Below, piece after piece: positions 30,525-39,596 of a DNA stretch of 64,000 bases. Below the pieces are notes generated by a model, which worked only from the letters and a program-made list of their open reading frames with translations, ran no database searches and was not told the DNA's origin. Origin of the DNA: Chlorogloea purpurea SAG 13.99 (GTDB lineage Bacteria; Cyanobacteriota; Cyanobacteriia; Cyanobacteriales; Microcystaceae). The DNA is taken from contig JADQBB010000014.1 of NCBI GenBank assembly GCA_016903695.1, positions 24,853 to 88,852 on the forward strand. Reading direction: 5' to 3'. Numbering within the stretch: the first letter of the stretch is position 1; each line of letters begins with the position of its first letter. Both the position numbers and the translations under genes were made by a program.

Positions 30525-32504
30525 GTGAATCCCAATACCACCTCGGAGTTAAGTACATTTCTAGTTTGTGGCTTAGGTAGTTTAGGACAAAACTGCGTCA
30601 TGGCTTTAAAACAGTTTGGAGTGACGGTAACGAGCATAGAAAAAATCGAACCCCATAGCTGGGAGATAGAAGAAATTCCGAGCCTGTTGGATAATTTGGT
30701 CATCGGTGATTGTAGACAGAAAAGTGTGTTACAACAAGTAAACATCCATCACTGTCGTGCCGCCCTACTCGTTACCAGTGACGAGCAAGTTAATATTATT
30801 ACCGCCCTCACCATACGTCAATTAAATCCCCGGACACGTTTGGTAATTCGCTCCTCTCAAGAAAATCTTAACGAATTACTAGGGGAACAACTGGGTAATT
30901 TTATCGCCTACGAACCTACGCAACTACCGGCCAATGCCTTCGCTTTAGCTGCCTTGGGAACAGAAACCCTGGGGCTATTTTCGTTAGATACTCAGAAAGT
31001 GCGAGTTATTCAAAAAATAATCACCGCCGATGACGGCTTAGCCAATCGCTCCCTTTTAGAGTTAAATAGTCCTACCCGTCGTATCATCGCCCACCGTCAG
31101 CCGGATGAGCCTATATTCTCCGGCTTCTATCATTGGTCGTTGTTAGATATAGCCCGTCCTGGTAATACGATCGTCTACGTGGAAACCGGTTTTCAATCTT
31201 TGGTTTATCACGGGGATACGGGTAAGAAGAAATTGAGCGATCGTGTGAATCTATGGATGAGTAAAGTTAAACGATTCATCGGTAAAGCTAGAGAGACACC
31301 CACGCAAAAACTGGCACTGGTTTCCGGGTTGATTATCTTCGCTTTATTAATTATCGGTACTCTCTTATTTAAAGTTTATAACCCCAAAGATAGCCTACTT
31401 TCCGCCCTATCGAAAACGGCAATTATTTTATTAGGCGGTTACGGGGATATTTTTGGTGGTTTAGATGATAACAGTCATGTACCTTGGTGGCTACAGATAT
31501 TCACCCTGGGTTTGACCTTGGCGGGTACAGCATTCGTGGGTGTTTTATACGCACTATTAACGGAAAGTTTATTAGCATCTAAATTCCAATTTGTCAGGAA
31601 TCGTCCCCCCGTCCCCCTACAGAATCATATCGTGATCATCGGTTTAGGAAGAGTCGGTCAACAGGTAGCGACTTTACTCTCGGAATTAAAAGAATCCATA
31701 GTAGGCATTAGTTCCAATAACGAGCTAGAACGTAATTTTTTGCCCCAGATGCCTTTACTAGTGGGCAATATTAAAGAAGTTCTACCGCAAGCCAATCTCG
31801 AAGAAGCAAAAAGCATTGTTATCGTTACCAATGATGAAATGAGTAATTTTGAAATTGCTTTGATGTCGAAGAAAATAAATCCTGAAACCTATTTAGTTAT
31901 TCGTACATTAAGCCAGCAATTGGAAAAACAATTAACTCAGATATTACCTCAGTCCCACGTTTTAGGGACTTATACAGTGGCGGCTGAAGCTTTCGCCGGG
32001 GCCTCTTTCGGGGAGAATATTTTAAATTTATTCCGTCTCAATCAGCAGACGGTATTAGTTACCGAATACGAGGTGGAATCTCACGATACTTTACAGGGAA
32101 GATCGATCGGTGACATCGCCTATGGTTATCGAGTCATCCCCCTCTTGCATCAAAGACCGATGGAGGGGCCGAAAATACTACCTCCAGATTATCTGATGGT
32201 GAGGGGGGGCGATCGTATTATTATCTTAGCCACTACTAACGGTCTCCGTCGCATCGAACAGGGGCGCACCACCCCTAAATCCCGCCAGATAAAAATTACG
32301 GGTTGTCTCAATGCCAATCTAGCAGTCGATGCACCTGGTCTTGTCTCCAATATTTGCGGCTGCCCTCTAGGAGTAGCCGCCTCCACGATGCAAAATTTGC
32401 CATCTATCCTGCCGGTTCCCCTGTACGAACATCAAGCCGAGCGTCTGGTTTTAGAATTAAAGAGACTACAAGTGCAAGCCTCCATTATTTCTACCTCCAC
32501 ATAA
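30525..32504 (+). CDS. Two-TM potassium channel flanked by RCK/TrkA-N domains
   Basis: A 659-residue protein with an unusual order: N-terminal TrkA-N/RCK domain (Rossmann FLVCGLGSLGQ at about 11-21), a two-helix channel unit (TM1 about 264-284, pore with GGYGD at about 304-308, TM2 about 326-346), then a second RCK (VIIGLGRVGQ near 371) with TrkA-C-like sequence and a Cys-containing tail. The GYGD filter indicates K+ selectivity, though the usual T-V before it is L-G-G here. I chose GTG 30525 because AGGGG precedes it by about 12 bases; the frame extends to 30468. It is 4 bp upstream of holA, so probably co-transcribed. Confidence 0.85.
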   Translation: MNPNTTSELSTFLVCGLGSLGQNCVMALKQFGVTVTSIEKIEPHSWEIEEIPSLLDNLVIGDCRQKSVLQQVNIHHCRAALLVTSDEQVNIITALTIRQLNPRTRLVIRSSQENLNELLGEQLGNFIAYEPTQLPANAFALAALGTETLGLFSLDTQKVRVIQKIITADDGLANRSLLELNSPTRRIIAHRQPDEPIFSGFYHWSLLDIARPGNTIVYVETGFQSLVYHGDTGKKKLSDRVNLWMSKVKRFIGKARETPTQKLALVSGLIIFALLIIGTLLFKVYNPKDSLLSALSKTAIILLGGYGDIFGGLDDNSHVPWWLQIFTLGLTLAGTAFVGVLYALLTESLLASKFQFVRNRPPVPLQNHIVIIGLGRVGQQVATLLSELKESIVGISSNNELERNFLPQMPLLVGNIKEVLPQANLEEAKSIVIVTNDEMSNFEIALMSKKINPETYLVIRTLSQQLEKQLTQILPQSHVLGTYTVAAEAFAGASFGENILNLFRLNQQTVLVTEYEVESHDTLQGRSIGDIAYGYRVIPLLHQRPMEGPKILPPDYLMVRGGDRIIILATTNGLRRIEQGRTTPKSRQIKITGCLNANLAVDAPGLVSNICGCPLGVAASTMQNLPSILPVPLYEHQAERLVLELKRLQVQASIISTST

Positions 32505-32508
32505 ATTT

Positions 32509-33486
32509 ATGCCTATCTATCTTTACTGGGGCGAAGACGACTACGCTATACAAGAAGCAGTTAAAAACCTACAGGAAAAAGTTGTCGATCCACAATGGAT
32601 ACAGTTCAATTACTATAAAATTACCGGCAACTCCAGCGACTCCGTGATCAACGCCCTCAATGGAGCGATGACACCGGTATTCGGTACGGGTGAGCGCTTG
32701 GTATGGCTTGCGGATACATCCCTGTGTCAGCAATGTCCCGATGACCTTCTCAAAGAGTTACAGCGTACTTTACCCGATATTCCCCCCACGAGCCATCTGC
32801 TGTTAACTACGAACAAAAAACCCGATTCTCGTCTCAAATCCACGAAATTACTGCAAACCCACGGACAGGTAAAGGAATTTTCCCCGATTCCGCCTTGGAA
32901 AATCGATGAAATCGCCCATCATATAGGCAACTTGGCGAGGGAGAGAGGTTTAAAGTTAACTTCATCGGCTATAGAAGAGTTAGCCCAATCGGTGGGTAAT
33001 AATAGCCGTCAATTAAGCGCCGAATTAACCAAGTTAAAGCTTTATGCCGGGGAGGGAAAAAAGACGATCGATAAAAACGACGTTATGGGTTTAGTGGGTG
33101 GTAGCAGTCAGAGTAGCCTGGAATTAGCGAAGACTATTTTAAAAAACGAGACGGGAAAGGCGGTGGAATTAGTAGGGGATTTATTGGCTCGCAATGAACC
33201 GGCTTTAAGTATTGTAGCTACTTTGACGGGGCAGTTCCGCACTTGGGCGATCGTGAAACTTCATTTAGAAAACGGGGAGAAAGATGATAAACTCATCGCC
33301 GTCTCGGCAGAAATCGCTAATGTCAATCGTCTTTATTTCATCCGCAAGGAAATACAGGCTTACAGTGGTAAACAGTTACTCTCGGCTTTCCCCCTGCTTT
33401 TAGAATTAGAACAAAGTCTCAAACGCGGGGCCGAACCTTTAGCCACTCTACAGACTAAAGTGATCCAACTGTGTTGTTTGTTTTAA
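32509..33486 (+). CDS. holA: DNA polymerase III delta subunit
   Basis: A 325-residue clamp-loader subunit that opens the beta clamp. The N-terminus MPIYLYWGEDDYAIQEAVK is the typical HolA opening (YxxxGEDxxL/I). Later features include LLLTTNKKPDSRLKSTK, the LTSSAIEELAQSVGNNSRQLSAELTKL helical lid, and the C-terminal collar with LLARNEPALSIVATLTGQFR. It follows the K+ channel gene after 4 bp and precedes a Uma2 gene by 33 bp, so the three may share a transcript. Confidence 0.92.
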   Translation: MPIYLYWGEDDYAIQEAVKNLQEKVVDPQWIQFNYYKITGNSSDSVINALNGAMTPVFGTGERLVWLADTSLCQQCPDDLLKELQRTLPDIPPTSHLLLTTNKKPDSRLKSTKLLQTHGQVKEFSPIPPWKIDEIAHHIGNLARERGLKLTSSAIEELAQSVGNNSRQLSAELTKLKLYAGEGKKTIDKNDVMGLVGGSSQSSLELAKTILKNETGKAVELVGDLLARNEPALSIVATLTGQFRTWAIVKLHLENGEKDDKLIAVSAEIANVNRLYFIRKEIQAYSGKQLLSAFPLLLELEQSLKRGAEPLATLQTKVIQLCCLF

Positions 33487-33519
33487 AAGTCCTGTAAACT
33501 TATTATCTTGAGAGGCAAT

Positions 33520-34146
33520 ATGGTAATAACTGGCAACCGGGCCGATCAAATACTCTTCCAAGAAATTAGCTGGCGACAATTTGATAATTTACTCGCCAAC
33601 CTGGGAGAGAAAAGAGCTGCGAGAATAGCTTACGACAATGGAACATTAGAAATCACGTCTCCCCTAGCCGAACACGAATATTATAAAGAGAGAATCAGCG
33701 ATGCCATCAAAGACGCGGCGGAAATTTTAGAATTAGATTGCGAGTGTCTCGGTTCATCAACTTGGAAGAGGGATACAAAGGGAGCGGGCATCGAACCCGA
33801 TAACTGTTTTTACTTTCAAAATGAGCCTTTAATTCGAGGCAAATTAGTTTTTGATTTAAACGTCGATCCGCCCCCCGATTTAGCTTTAGAAATAGACGGA
33901 ACTAATAAATATCTAAATCGTTTTCCCATCTACGCCCGCTTAGGTATTCCTGAAATATGGTGTTATGATTCTGGCAAACTAGCAATTTATCTGTTAATAG
34001 ATAATGTATACATCGAGGCAACCGAAAGTTTAATTTTTCCTACTTTAAAAATTACAGAAATTCCTTTATTAATAGAAGCTTATCGCTCGTCAGGGAGAAA
34101 ATCTTTCCGAGATGCCCTCAGGCAATGGGTCAAAAACCAGATATGA
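33520..34146 (+). CDS. Uma2-family (DUF820) endonuclease-like protein
   Basis: A 208-residue member of the PD-(D/E)XK-like Uma2/DUF820 family, greatly expanded in cyanobacteria. It has the conserved GTLEITSPLAEHE entry, PPPDLALEIDGT (D and E of the presumed active site), and the RLGIPEIWCYD strand. Families of this type are often mobile or multi-copy; their biological substrate is unknown. The start is ATG 33520, preceded by GAGAGG; a TTG at 33508 is also open. Confidence 0.85.
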   Translation: MVITGNRADQILFQEISWRQFDNLLANLGEKRAARIAYDNGTLEITSPLAEHEYYKERISDAIKDAAEILELDCECLGSSTWKRDTKGAGIEPDNCFYFQNEPLIRGKLVFDLNVDPPPDLALEIDGTNKYLNRFPIYARLGIPEIWCYDSGKLAIYLLIDNVYIEATESLIFPTLKITEIPLLIEAYRSSGRKSFRDALRQWVKNQI

Positions 34147-34194
34147 GCAGGATTTAAATCCTTTTCTAAAATATCCCCATAGTGTGTTAATCTT

Positions 34195-35247
34195 TCAAAC
34201 TTTGGCAACACTATCTATATCCTCTGGACTGGTTAACAGTATTTGTGGATTAGCCTGATCTTTAGCCACTATGTTAATCTTTCCCCTCGCCCTGATTCGC
34301 ACCGCGGGATTAATTAAAACATTGCGCCCCGATCGTGCAGTCTCCGCGTGGCTGTCCCAGATTCGGGCTAATTTATTTCTAATAGCTTTAAATACTTCTT
34401 CATCCTCGAAGTTAACTAAAGTGAAATATCTTTTCACCCCCTGGGTTTCCACTTCCATCGCGTACACATCAAACTGCACTTGAGGACTTTTAGAAAATTT
34501 AACCAATGTACCCGTTAATTCCTTTTCTTCCCCGTGCCATTTCACTAAAGAATCTAGAACTTGCAGGGATTCTAATTGTAAATGTGTGGGATGTCCAGGT
34601 TTTCTCTGAATACGATAACCTATTTCCACAATGTCGCCCCTGTATAAATCTTTACTCACATCCGGTGACTTGATATAGATAGGTATAACACCGTCTTGAT
34701 ACTCTACGACCAATATTTTGCCATCACCGGCTACAGCGTGGACTTTGCCCGTGAAACTATTTTTATTCCTCAAGTCATCGGGTAGTGTTACCTCTCTTCG
34801 GTAAGGAATTAAGTTTTCCTTTGTCATCGGAGATTCTAAAATCTCCAGAGATTTAACTTTGATGTGTTTCTGCGGGCTGGGATTTCTAATAAATTTACCT
34901 TGAATGCAGACCAAATCGTGACGCTGACTCTTACTTAACTCTTTCGTAGTGTCACCATCGGCCCCGATGAGGGAAAATTCTACATGACTGAAAAAGTTAT
35001 CGGGTTCGCGTACCGATAAAACAAATAATCTCCCGTCCGGGTAAGCGCCGTGAATCCTGCCGATTAATCCTGTCGTGGTTAATTCTTTCTCTAACGAGTT
35101 AAGATTCAACCCCGTATAAGCCGATTCGTTGTAACTACAATTATCGCTCCCGGCTACCGAGGGTTTGCCCCCGGATAAATTCCATACCCCCAAACAAACG
35201 GCACAGAAGAGGATGAAAAGGAAAATTCTCACGGCTTTAACAGTCAT
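34195..35247 (-). CDS. Hypothetical exported or membrane-anchored protein
   Basis: A 350-residue protein with an N-terminal hydrophobic segment (IFLFILFCAVCLGVW, residues about 8-22), a possible anchor or signal. The rest is beta-rich and soluble, with three similar stretches around GLIGRIHGAYPDGRLFVL, FTGKVHAVAGDGKILVVEY and LTGTLVKFS that suggest repeated small beta domains. I recognise no family. It lies 2 bp downstream of the LD-carboxypeptidase gene, so a cell-envelope role is possible by association. Confidence 0.65.
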   Translation of the reverse strand: MTVKAVRIFLFILFCAVCLGVWNLSGGKPSVAGSDNCSYNESAYTGLNLNSLEKELTTTGLIGRIHGAYPDGRLFVLSVREPDNFFSHVEFSLIGADGDTTKELSKSQRHDLVCIQGKFIRNPSPQKHIKVKSLEILESPMTKENLIPYRREVTLPDDLRNKNSFTGKVHAVAGDGKILVVEYQDGVIPIYIKSPDVSKDLYRGDIVEIGYRIQRKPGHPTHLQLESLQVLDSLVKWHGEEKELTGTLVKFSKSPQVQFDVYAMEVETQGVKRYFTLVNFEDEEVFKAIRNKLARIWDSHAETARSGRNVLINPAVRIRARGKINIVAKDQANPQILLTSPEDIDSVAKV

Positions 35248-35249
35248 GT

Positions 35250-36296
35250 TTAGATAACGGCACTTTCGGTCATGGTTATTTTTCCTAAGGTAGCATCGAT
35301 TTCTACTTCCGTGCCGAGCGCAAATGTTAGCACCGGTTCCACATGACCGATAATCGCACCGTACCAGGCGGGAATCTTCAGGGGCCCGATATGGTCTTCA
35401 ATCACCTCTTTGAGAGTGAAAGAAGCGTAGCCCTCGCCGGGGAGACAGTTAGTACACTGACCGAAGATGAACCCCGCCAGACGATCGAGAACCCCCGCGA
35501 TCTTTAAATGGGTTAACATTCGATCGATCCTGTAAATATCCTCGCTCACATCTTCGACGAATAAAATCGCCCCATCCATAGAGGGTAGATACTGTGACCC
35601 TACCATACTAGAAATAATCGTCAGATTACCCCCCAGTAAACGCCCTCTCGCTTTCCCTGGCGTAATCGTATCGATACGATTTTTTACCTGCATCAAACGG
35701 TTTTTATCATCCGGGTCGGGACTATTGACAAAAGTCACCTTTTCCCCTTGAAATAAAACTCTGTGAAAATTATCAGTTTGATCGGGCCGCCAAGAAGTCA
35801 AACCATTAGGGCCGTGAAAAGTTACCAAACTCGTTTTAGCGTGTATGGCTAGAATCAAACTGGTTAAATCACTAAACCCTGTAAGCACTTTAGGATTCCG
35901 TGCGATCAAATCGTAATCGAGATAATCCAGAACGCGGGCGCAACCCCAACCCCCAGTAACCGGTAAAAGTAACCCGATGTTGGGGTCGGCGAAAAGTTCG
36001 TTAATATCGTTAGCCCGGTCTTGATCTTTCCCCGCTAAATAGCCGTATCGATCGAGGACGTGTTTAGCGAGTTTCGGCACTAGATTAAGGGCTTTGACCG
36101 CATCCGTGACAATATCTATGTTCTTGGGGTCAAAAACCGCCCCAGCGGGGCTAAAAATGCCCACGCCCATCCCAGGTTTCAAGCGAGGGGGCTTGATGGG
36201 GGAGTTAGCCGCCTGAGATTTTCGACTCGATAAGAGCAAACTCGTGACGATCGTACTGGTCAAACCCAAAAAAAGGCGACGGTTAAGTCCCATCAT
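35250..36296 (-). CDS. LD-carboxypeptidase (peptidase S66) with Tat-like signal
   Basis: A 348-residue Ser peptidase that removes D-Ala from tetrapeptide in murein recycling or remodelling. The N-terminus has NRRLFLGLTST, a twin-arginine-like signal ending near SQAANS, so it appears exported. S66 features are GVGIFSPAGA, PVTGGWGCARVLDYLDYDLI and TGFSDLTSLILA (GxSD, the probable nucleophile Ser), followed later by LFVEDVSEDIYRIDRML (Glu) and AIIGHVEP (His). Its first ATG overlaps the stop of the CBS gene (ATGA). Known LdcA proteins are often cytosolic, so the signal is notable. Confidence 0.88.
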   Translation of the reverse strand: MMGLNRRLFLGLTSTIVTSLLLSSRKSQAANSPIKPPRLKPGMGVGIFSPAGAVFDPKNIDIVTDAVKALNLVPKLAKHVLDRYGYLAGKDQDRANDINELFADPNIGLLLPVTGGWGCARVLDYLDYDLIARNPKVLTGFSDLTSLILAIHAKTSLVTFHGPNGLTSWRPDQTDNFHRVLFQGEKVTFVNSPDPDDKNRLMQVKNRIDTITPGKARGRLLGGNLTIISSMVGSQYLPSMDGAILFVEDVSEDIYRIDRMLTHLKIAGVLDRLAGFIFGQCTNCLPGEGYASFTLKEVIEDHIGPLKIPAWYGAIIGHVEPVLTFALGTEVEIDATLGKITMTESAVI

Positions 36297-36754
36297 TCCG
36301 CAGCCATACTGCGAATAATATCCCCCTTGGTGAGAATACCGATAACTTTACCCGTGGGGGCTTCGATGACGGGGAGGCGACCTATACTGCGATCGTACAT
36401 CAAACTCGCCGCGTCTTTCAAAGAGCGATCGGGTTCGATGGACACGGGTTTATCGGTCATCACCTCGCCCACGGTTTGCCCTAGGGCCTTATGAAGTAAC
36501 TTATCGTGACGACCGGGATTTTGCAGGTAGATAACGCTATCGAGTAGCATAATATAGGGGGCTGGCTCCACACCCGTTTCCTGCCACATCAAATCGGTTT
36601 CAGAAATAACGCCCACCAATTTACCCTCGTCATCCACTACAGGTAAACCGCTGATATGATTTTCCGCCAGAATTTTAATCGCCTCTTGTAGAGAAGTGTC
36701 TGGCTTGACTGTGATGGGATTGGGAGTCATGACATCAGCTATAGTTTTCGTCAT
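36293..36754 (-). CDS. Two-CBS-domain protein
   Basis: A 153-residue protein with two CBS domains and nothing else. The first has VMTPNPITVKPDTSLQEAIKIL and HISGLPVVDDEGKLVGVISETDL; the second has VMTDKPVSIEPDRSLKDAASLMY and SIGRLPVIEAPTGKVIGILTKGDII. Pairs of CBS domains bind adenosyl nucleotides and regulate partners. It is the first gene of an operon with LD-carboxypeptidase and the unknown exported protein (4-bp and 2-bp junctions). A stand-alone CBS protein of this size may act in cyanobacteria as a redox or energy-status adaptor. Confidence 0.9.
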   Translation of the reverse strand: MTKTIADVMTPNPITVKPDTSLQEAIKILAENHISGLPVVDDEGKLVGVISETDLMWQETGVEPAPYIMLLDSVIYLQNPGRHDKLLHKALGQTVGEVMTDKPVSIEPDRSLKDAASLMYDRSIGRLPVIEAPTGKVIGILTKGDIIRSMAAE

Positions 36755-36884
36755 GTTTTGCCTGTGGTAAGAGTTAACTATTTCTATTTTAGAGAATGGA
36801 GGCTTTAACTTCTCCCCGGCGCATCAAAAAGTAAAATTGTACGTCCCTTGATATAATCAAACCTGTGTTACCGTCTTTGTTCCA

Positions 36885-37895
36885 ATGACCCCACCCGTCA
36901 TCACGGACTTACATCCGTCCCCGCCTATAGTATCCTCCGGGTTAACCCTATCGATCGTTATCCCCGTCTATAACGAAGTGGAGAGTCTGCCCCTGTTATT
37001 AGACAAAATTTCCACGGTCTTAACGGCTCACGATTTAACCTATGAAATTATCTGTGTCGATGACGGATCAACCGATGGTACTACAGATTTATTAACCCGT
37101 CTAGCCCGCTGCCGACACGACTTGAAAGCGGTTATTTTGCGGCGTAACTACGGACAAACTCCCGCGATGGCCGCCGGGTTCAATTACGCGACGGGACAAG
37201 TTATCATTACCTTAGACGGCGATTTACAAAATGACCCGGAAGACATTCCCCGCCTGTTGACGGCATTAGAATCCGGCTACGATCTAGTAAGCGGTTGGCG
37301 CAAGCACCGCCAAGACGACAAATTAACTCGTTTACTGCCTTCAAAAATCGCCAATAATCTCATAGGTAAAGTAACGGGTGTCAAATTACACGATTACGGT
37401 TGTTCTCTCAAAGCTTATCGATCGGAGTTAATAGCGGACATGAATCTCTATGGGGAATTACACCGCTTTTTACCCGCACTCGCCTACATCGAAGGGGCGA
37501 AAATTACAGAAATCCAGGTCAATCATCACGCCCGCCGTTTCGGGAAAAGTAAGTACGGTCTAGGACGTACCATAAGAGTGATGATGGATTTATTGACGGT
37601 ATTCTTCATCAAAAAATTCCTGACTCGCCCCATGCACATTTTCGGCAGTACCGGCTTAATAGCCGCCACTTCAGGTATAGTTATCGGCGGTTATTTAACT
37701 TATCTTAAATTGGGATTGGGGCAAAATATCGGTAATCGTCCCCTATTAATATTATCCGTACTTTTCTTCTTAACGGGTGTGCAATTATTCTGTTTCGGTC
37801 TACTGGCAGAAGTGATGATGCGTACCTATCACGAATCACAGAATCGACCCATATATAGGGTTAGAAATGTGATCTCCCACGGTTCAACTAATTAA
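36885..37895 (+). CDS. GT2 polyprenyl-phosphate sugar transferase (GtrB/DPM1-like)
   Basis: A 336-residue membrane glycosyltransferase. The GT2 core has LSIVIPVYNEVESL, IICVDDGSTDGT and the DxD in LDGDLQNDPED. It then has LVSGWRKHRQD, and two C-terminal transmembrane helices (about 265-285 and 300-325). This architecture fits transfer of a hexose from a nucleotide sugar to polyprenyl phosphate. The donor sugar cannot be deduced. Confidence 0.9.
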   Translation: MTPPVITDLHPSPPIVSSGLTLSIVIPVYNEVESLPLLLDKISTVLTAHDLTYEIICVDDGSTDGTTDLLTRLARCRHDLKAVILRRNYGQTPAMAAGFNYATGQVIITLDGDLQNDPEDIPRLLTALESGYDLVSGWRKHRQDDKLTRLLPSKIANNLIGKVTGVKLHDYGCSLKAYRSELIADMNLYGELHRFLPALAYIEGAKITEIQVNHHARRFGKSKYGLGRTIRVMMDLLTVFFIKKFLTRPMHIFGSTGLIAATSGIVIGGYLTYLKLGLGQNIGNRPLLILSVLFFLTGVQLFCFGLLAEVMMRTYHESQNRPIYRVRNVISHGSTN

Positions 37896-37914
37896 ATTCA
37901 AGGAAAAAATTTTA

Positions 37915-38790
37915 ATGGCTATTTGGGAATTAGATTTTTATTCGAGACCAGTTTTAGACGAGAATCAAAAGAAACTTTGGGAAGTTTTAATCTGCGAGGC
38001 CCCTAGTAAAGTAGACCAGAATCCAGAAACTTTATACAAGTTCACTAAGGTTTGCCCCAATACTACCGTAAATTCTTTATGGTTACAGGGGGCAATTGCG
38101 GAAGCCATCCAAGAGGCGGGTGTCACCCCCAAAAAAATCCGCTTTTTCCGCCGCCAGATGAATAATATGATTTCCAAGGCCTGCGAGGACTTAGGTATCT
38201 CTCCGGTGTCGAGTCGGCGTACCTATACCCTGTGCCAGTGGTTAGACGATCGTAAGGTTAACTTTTATCCCCAGCAGGAAGGCTATGATATTGTAGCGGC
38301 CAATTCTCCGTCGGTGCAGTATCCCCCCCTCAATCCCACCCCCCTACCGGAAGCGGTGCGCGGCGATAAATCGGATAAATGGTCTTTTGTCTCTTTACAG
38401 GCGGATGCTTTTCGAGAGATGAACGAGTGGGACATTGCTTTCAAGGAATTGTTTCCAATTTTAAATATGGGAGTATCAGCCGATACGATCATTCCAGGTT
38501 TGATCATCTATTCTGGGAGAGCTTTACCTCTGGCGGGTTGGATGTCTGGATTGGATCTGGGTTATCTTAAATTAGAAATGGGTACGCGTCCGATCGTTCG
38601 TCTGGAAACCGCGGCTAGTGATAGTTGGATACTGGTTAATATTACCAGTCCGGGAACCCTCCAAGAAGCGAAGAACTTCGAGGAACAGAAATCGGGAGCT
38701 AATAAAATTCATTTCCTAGCCATTCAATCAAGCCCCGATTCAGAAAGCTTCGCCGGTTTTTGGTTGTTGAAAGAGAATGAACCGGGTTAA
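37915..38790 (+). CDS. Tab2/Atab2-family RNA-binding protein
   Basis: A 291-residue homologue of Tab2, needed in Chlamydomonas for translation of psaB (photosystem I). The N-terminus IWELDFYSRPVLDENQKKLWE is the family signature, with KIRFFRRQMNNMI, SRRTYTLCQWLDDR and the C-terminal FAGFWLL also characteristic. It starts 19 bp after the GT2 gene stop. The cyanobacterial role in photosystem I synthesis is probable from the plastid homologues, not shown here. Confidence 0.92.
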   Translation: MAIWELDFYSRPVLDENQKKLWEVLICEAPSKVDQNPETLYKFTKVCPNTTVNSLWLQGAIAEAIQEAGVTPKKIRFFRRQMNNMISKACEDLGISPVSSRRTYTLCQWLDDRKVNFYPQQEGYDIVAANSPSVQYPPLNPTPLPEAVRGDKSDKWSFVSLQADAFREMNEWDIAFKELFPILNMGVSADTIIPGLIIYSGRALPLAGWMSGLDLGYLKLEMGTRPIVRLETAASDSWILVNITSPGTLQEAKNFEEQKSGANKIHFLAIQSSPDSESFAGFWLLKENEPG

Positions 38791-38802
38791 TTAATGAACT
38801 TG

Positions 38803-39141
38803 TTAGGTTGGGTCTGGTTCTTCACCGATCGTTCGCCGTAGTGTATGGCGGATATGGAGAATGCGAACCGTTGACGTGTATTGCCCCTCTAGAATAGTAA
38901 AAAGGACTCGGTATGAATTACGCCCTCGTCCGTATAGTAGCTGTCGTATCTCTTGACTAAAATACTCGTTCTCTCTCGCTAATGGGCAACGTTTAGGCAT
39001 TTGAGACAAGGAGTCGATTGCTTGTAGTAGCCCCGAATACCATTGGACTGCCTTTGCAGGGGAAGTAACTTGAGATAACCGTAGAAACGCACGATCTGCT
39101 TCCGCCTCTGCCAAGCTTGAAATTTCGATACGATATTTCAT
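38803..39141 (-). CDS. RelE/ParE-superfamily toxin
   Basis: A 112-residue toxin candidate. The RelE/ParE fold is suggested by YRIEISSLAEAEADRAFLRL at the N-terminus, the IRQLLYGRGRNSYRVLFTI strand and the C-terminal VRILHIRHTLRR. ParE members inhibit gyrase; RelE members cut mRNA. Which applies is not clear from sequence. It overlaps the upstream antitoxin gene by 4 bp and is the second gene, the usual order of such modules. Confidence 0.87.
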   Translation of the reverse strand: MKYRIEISSLAEAEADRAFLRLSQVTSPAKAVQWYSGLLQAIDSLSQMPKRCPLARENEYFSQEIRQLLYGRGRNSYRVLFTILEGQYTSTVRILHIRHTLRRTIGEEPDPT

Positions 39142-39392
39142 GAATCGGCTAATAGATTGTACTTGCTGCGTTGTTCTTCGGCAAAATCTTGAAAAGAGCG
39201 AAATCTTCCCGAATCAAAATCCCCTAATCCTCGCTCAATGCCTTGAACAGCCTCTTTTAAGTCATGGTCTTCCCACTCTAAGAGATTGGCTAACAATTCA
39301 GATGCAACAAAGTTAACATCTTGACCGCGCTGTGCAGCTTTATCACGCAATAAAGCTTCTAATTCAGGACTGAGAGTAATAACAATTGCCAT
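39138..39392 (-). CDS. Antitoxin of ParE-type module
   Basis: An 84-residue protein with an N-terminal ribbon-helix-helix-like segment (IVITLSPELEALLRDKAAQRGQ) and a C-terminal toxin-binding tail FDSGRFRSFQDFAEEQRSKYNL, a pattern common in cyanobacterial antitoxins. It should bind its own promoter and neutralise the toxin encoded next to it (4-bp overlap). Confidence 0.82.
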   Translation of the reverse strand: MAIVITLSPELEALLRDKAAQRGQDVNFVASELLANLLEWEDHDLKEAVQGIERGLGDFDSGRFRSFQDFAEEQRSKYNLLADS

Positions 39393-39524
39393 CGAACAAC
39401 CTCTTCTAGGGCAAAGCTTGCATACAACATTCTAGCAAACGTGTCTCGCCAAAATTTTCCATAAACGAAAAGATATGATAGCAATCTGGTTAGGAGTTGT
39501 GAGCTCCCCCTCACGAGCGGCGCA

Positions 39525-39547
39525 CCCCTCTCCCTCAGGGAGAGGGG
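39525..39547. repeat. Perfect 10-bp inverted repeat (CCCCTCTCCC...)
   Basis: CCCCTCTCCC, loop TCA, GGGAGAGGGG form a perfect 10-bp stem. It lies in the 204-bp spacer between the antitoxin and the zinc-ribbon gene. A very similar hairpin is common as a dispersed REP-like element in bacterial genomes. No T-run follows, so a terminator role is uncertain. Confidence 0.6.
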
Positions 39548-39596
39548 CTAGGATTGTGCCTAGATATAATAGGAGATAAAGTTAGTTTTTATCATT

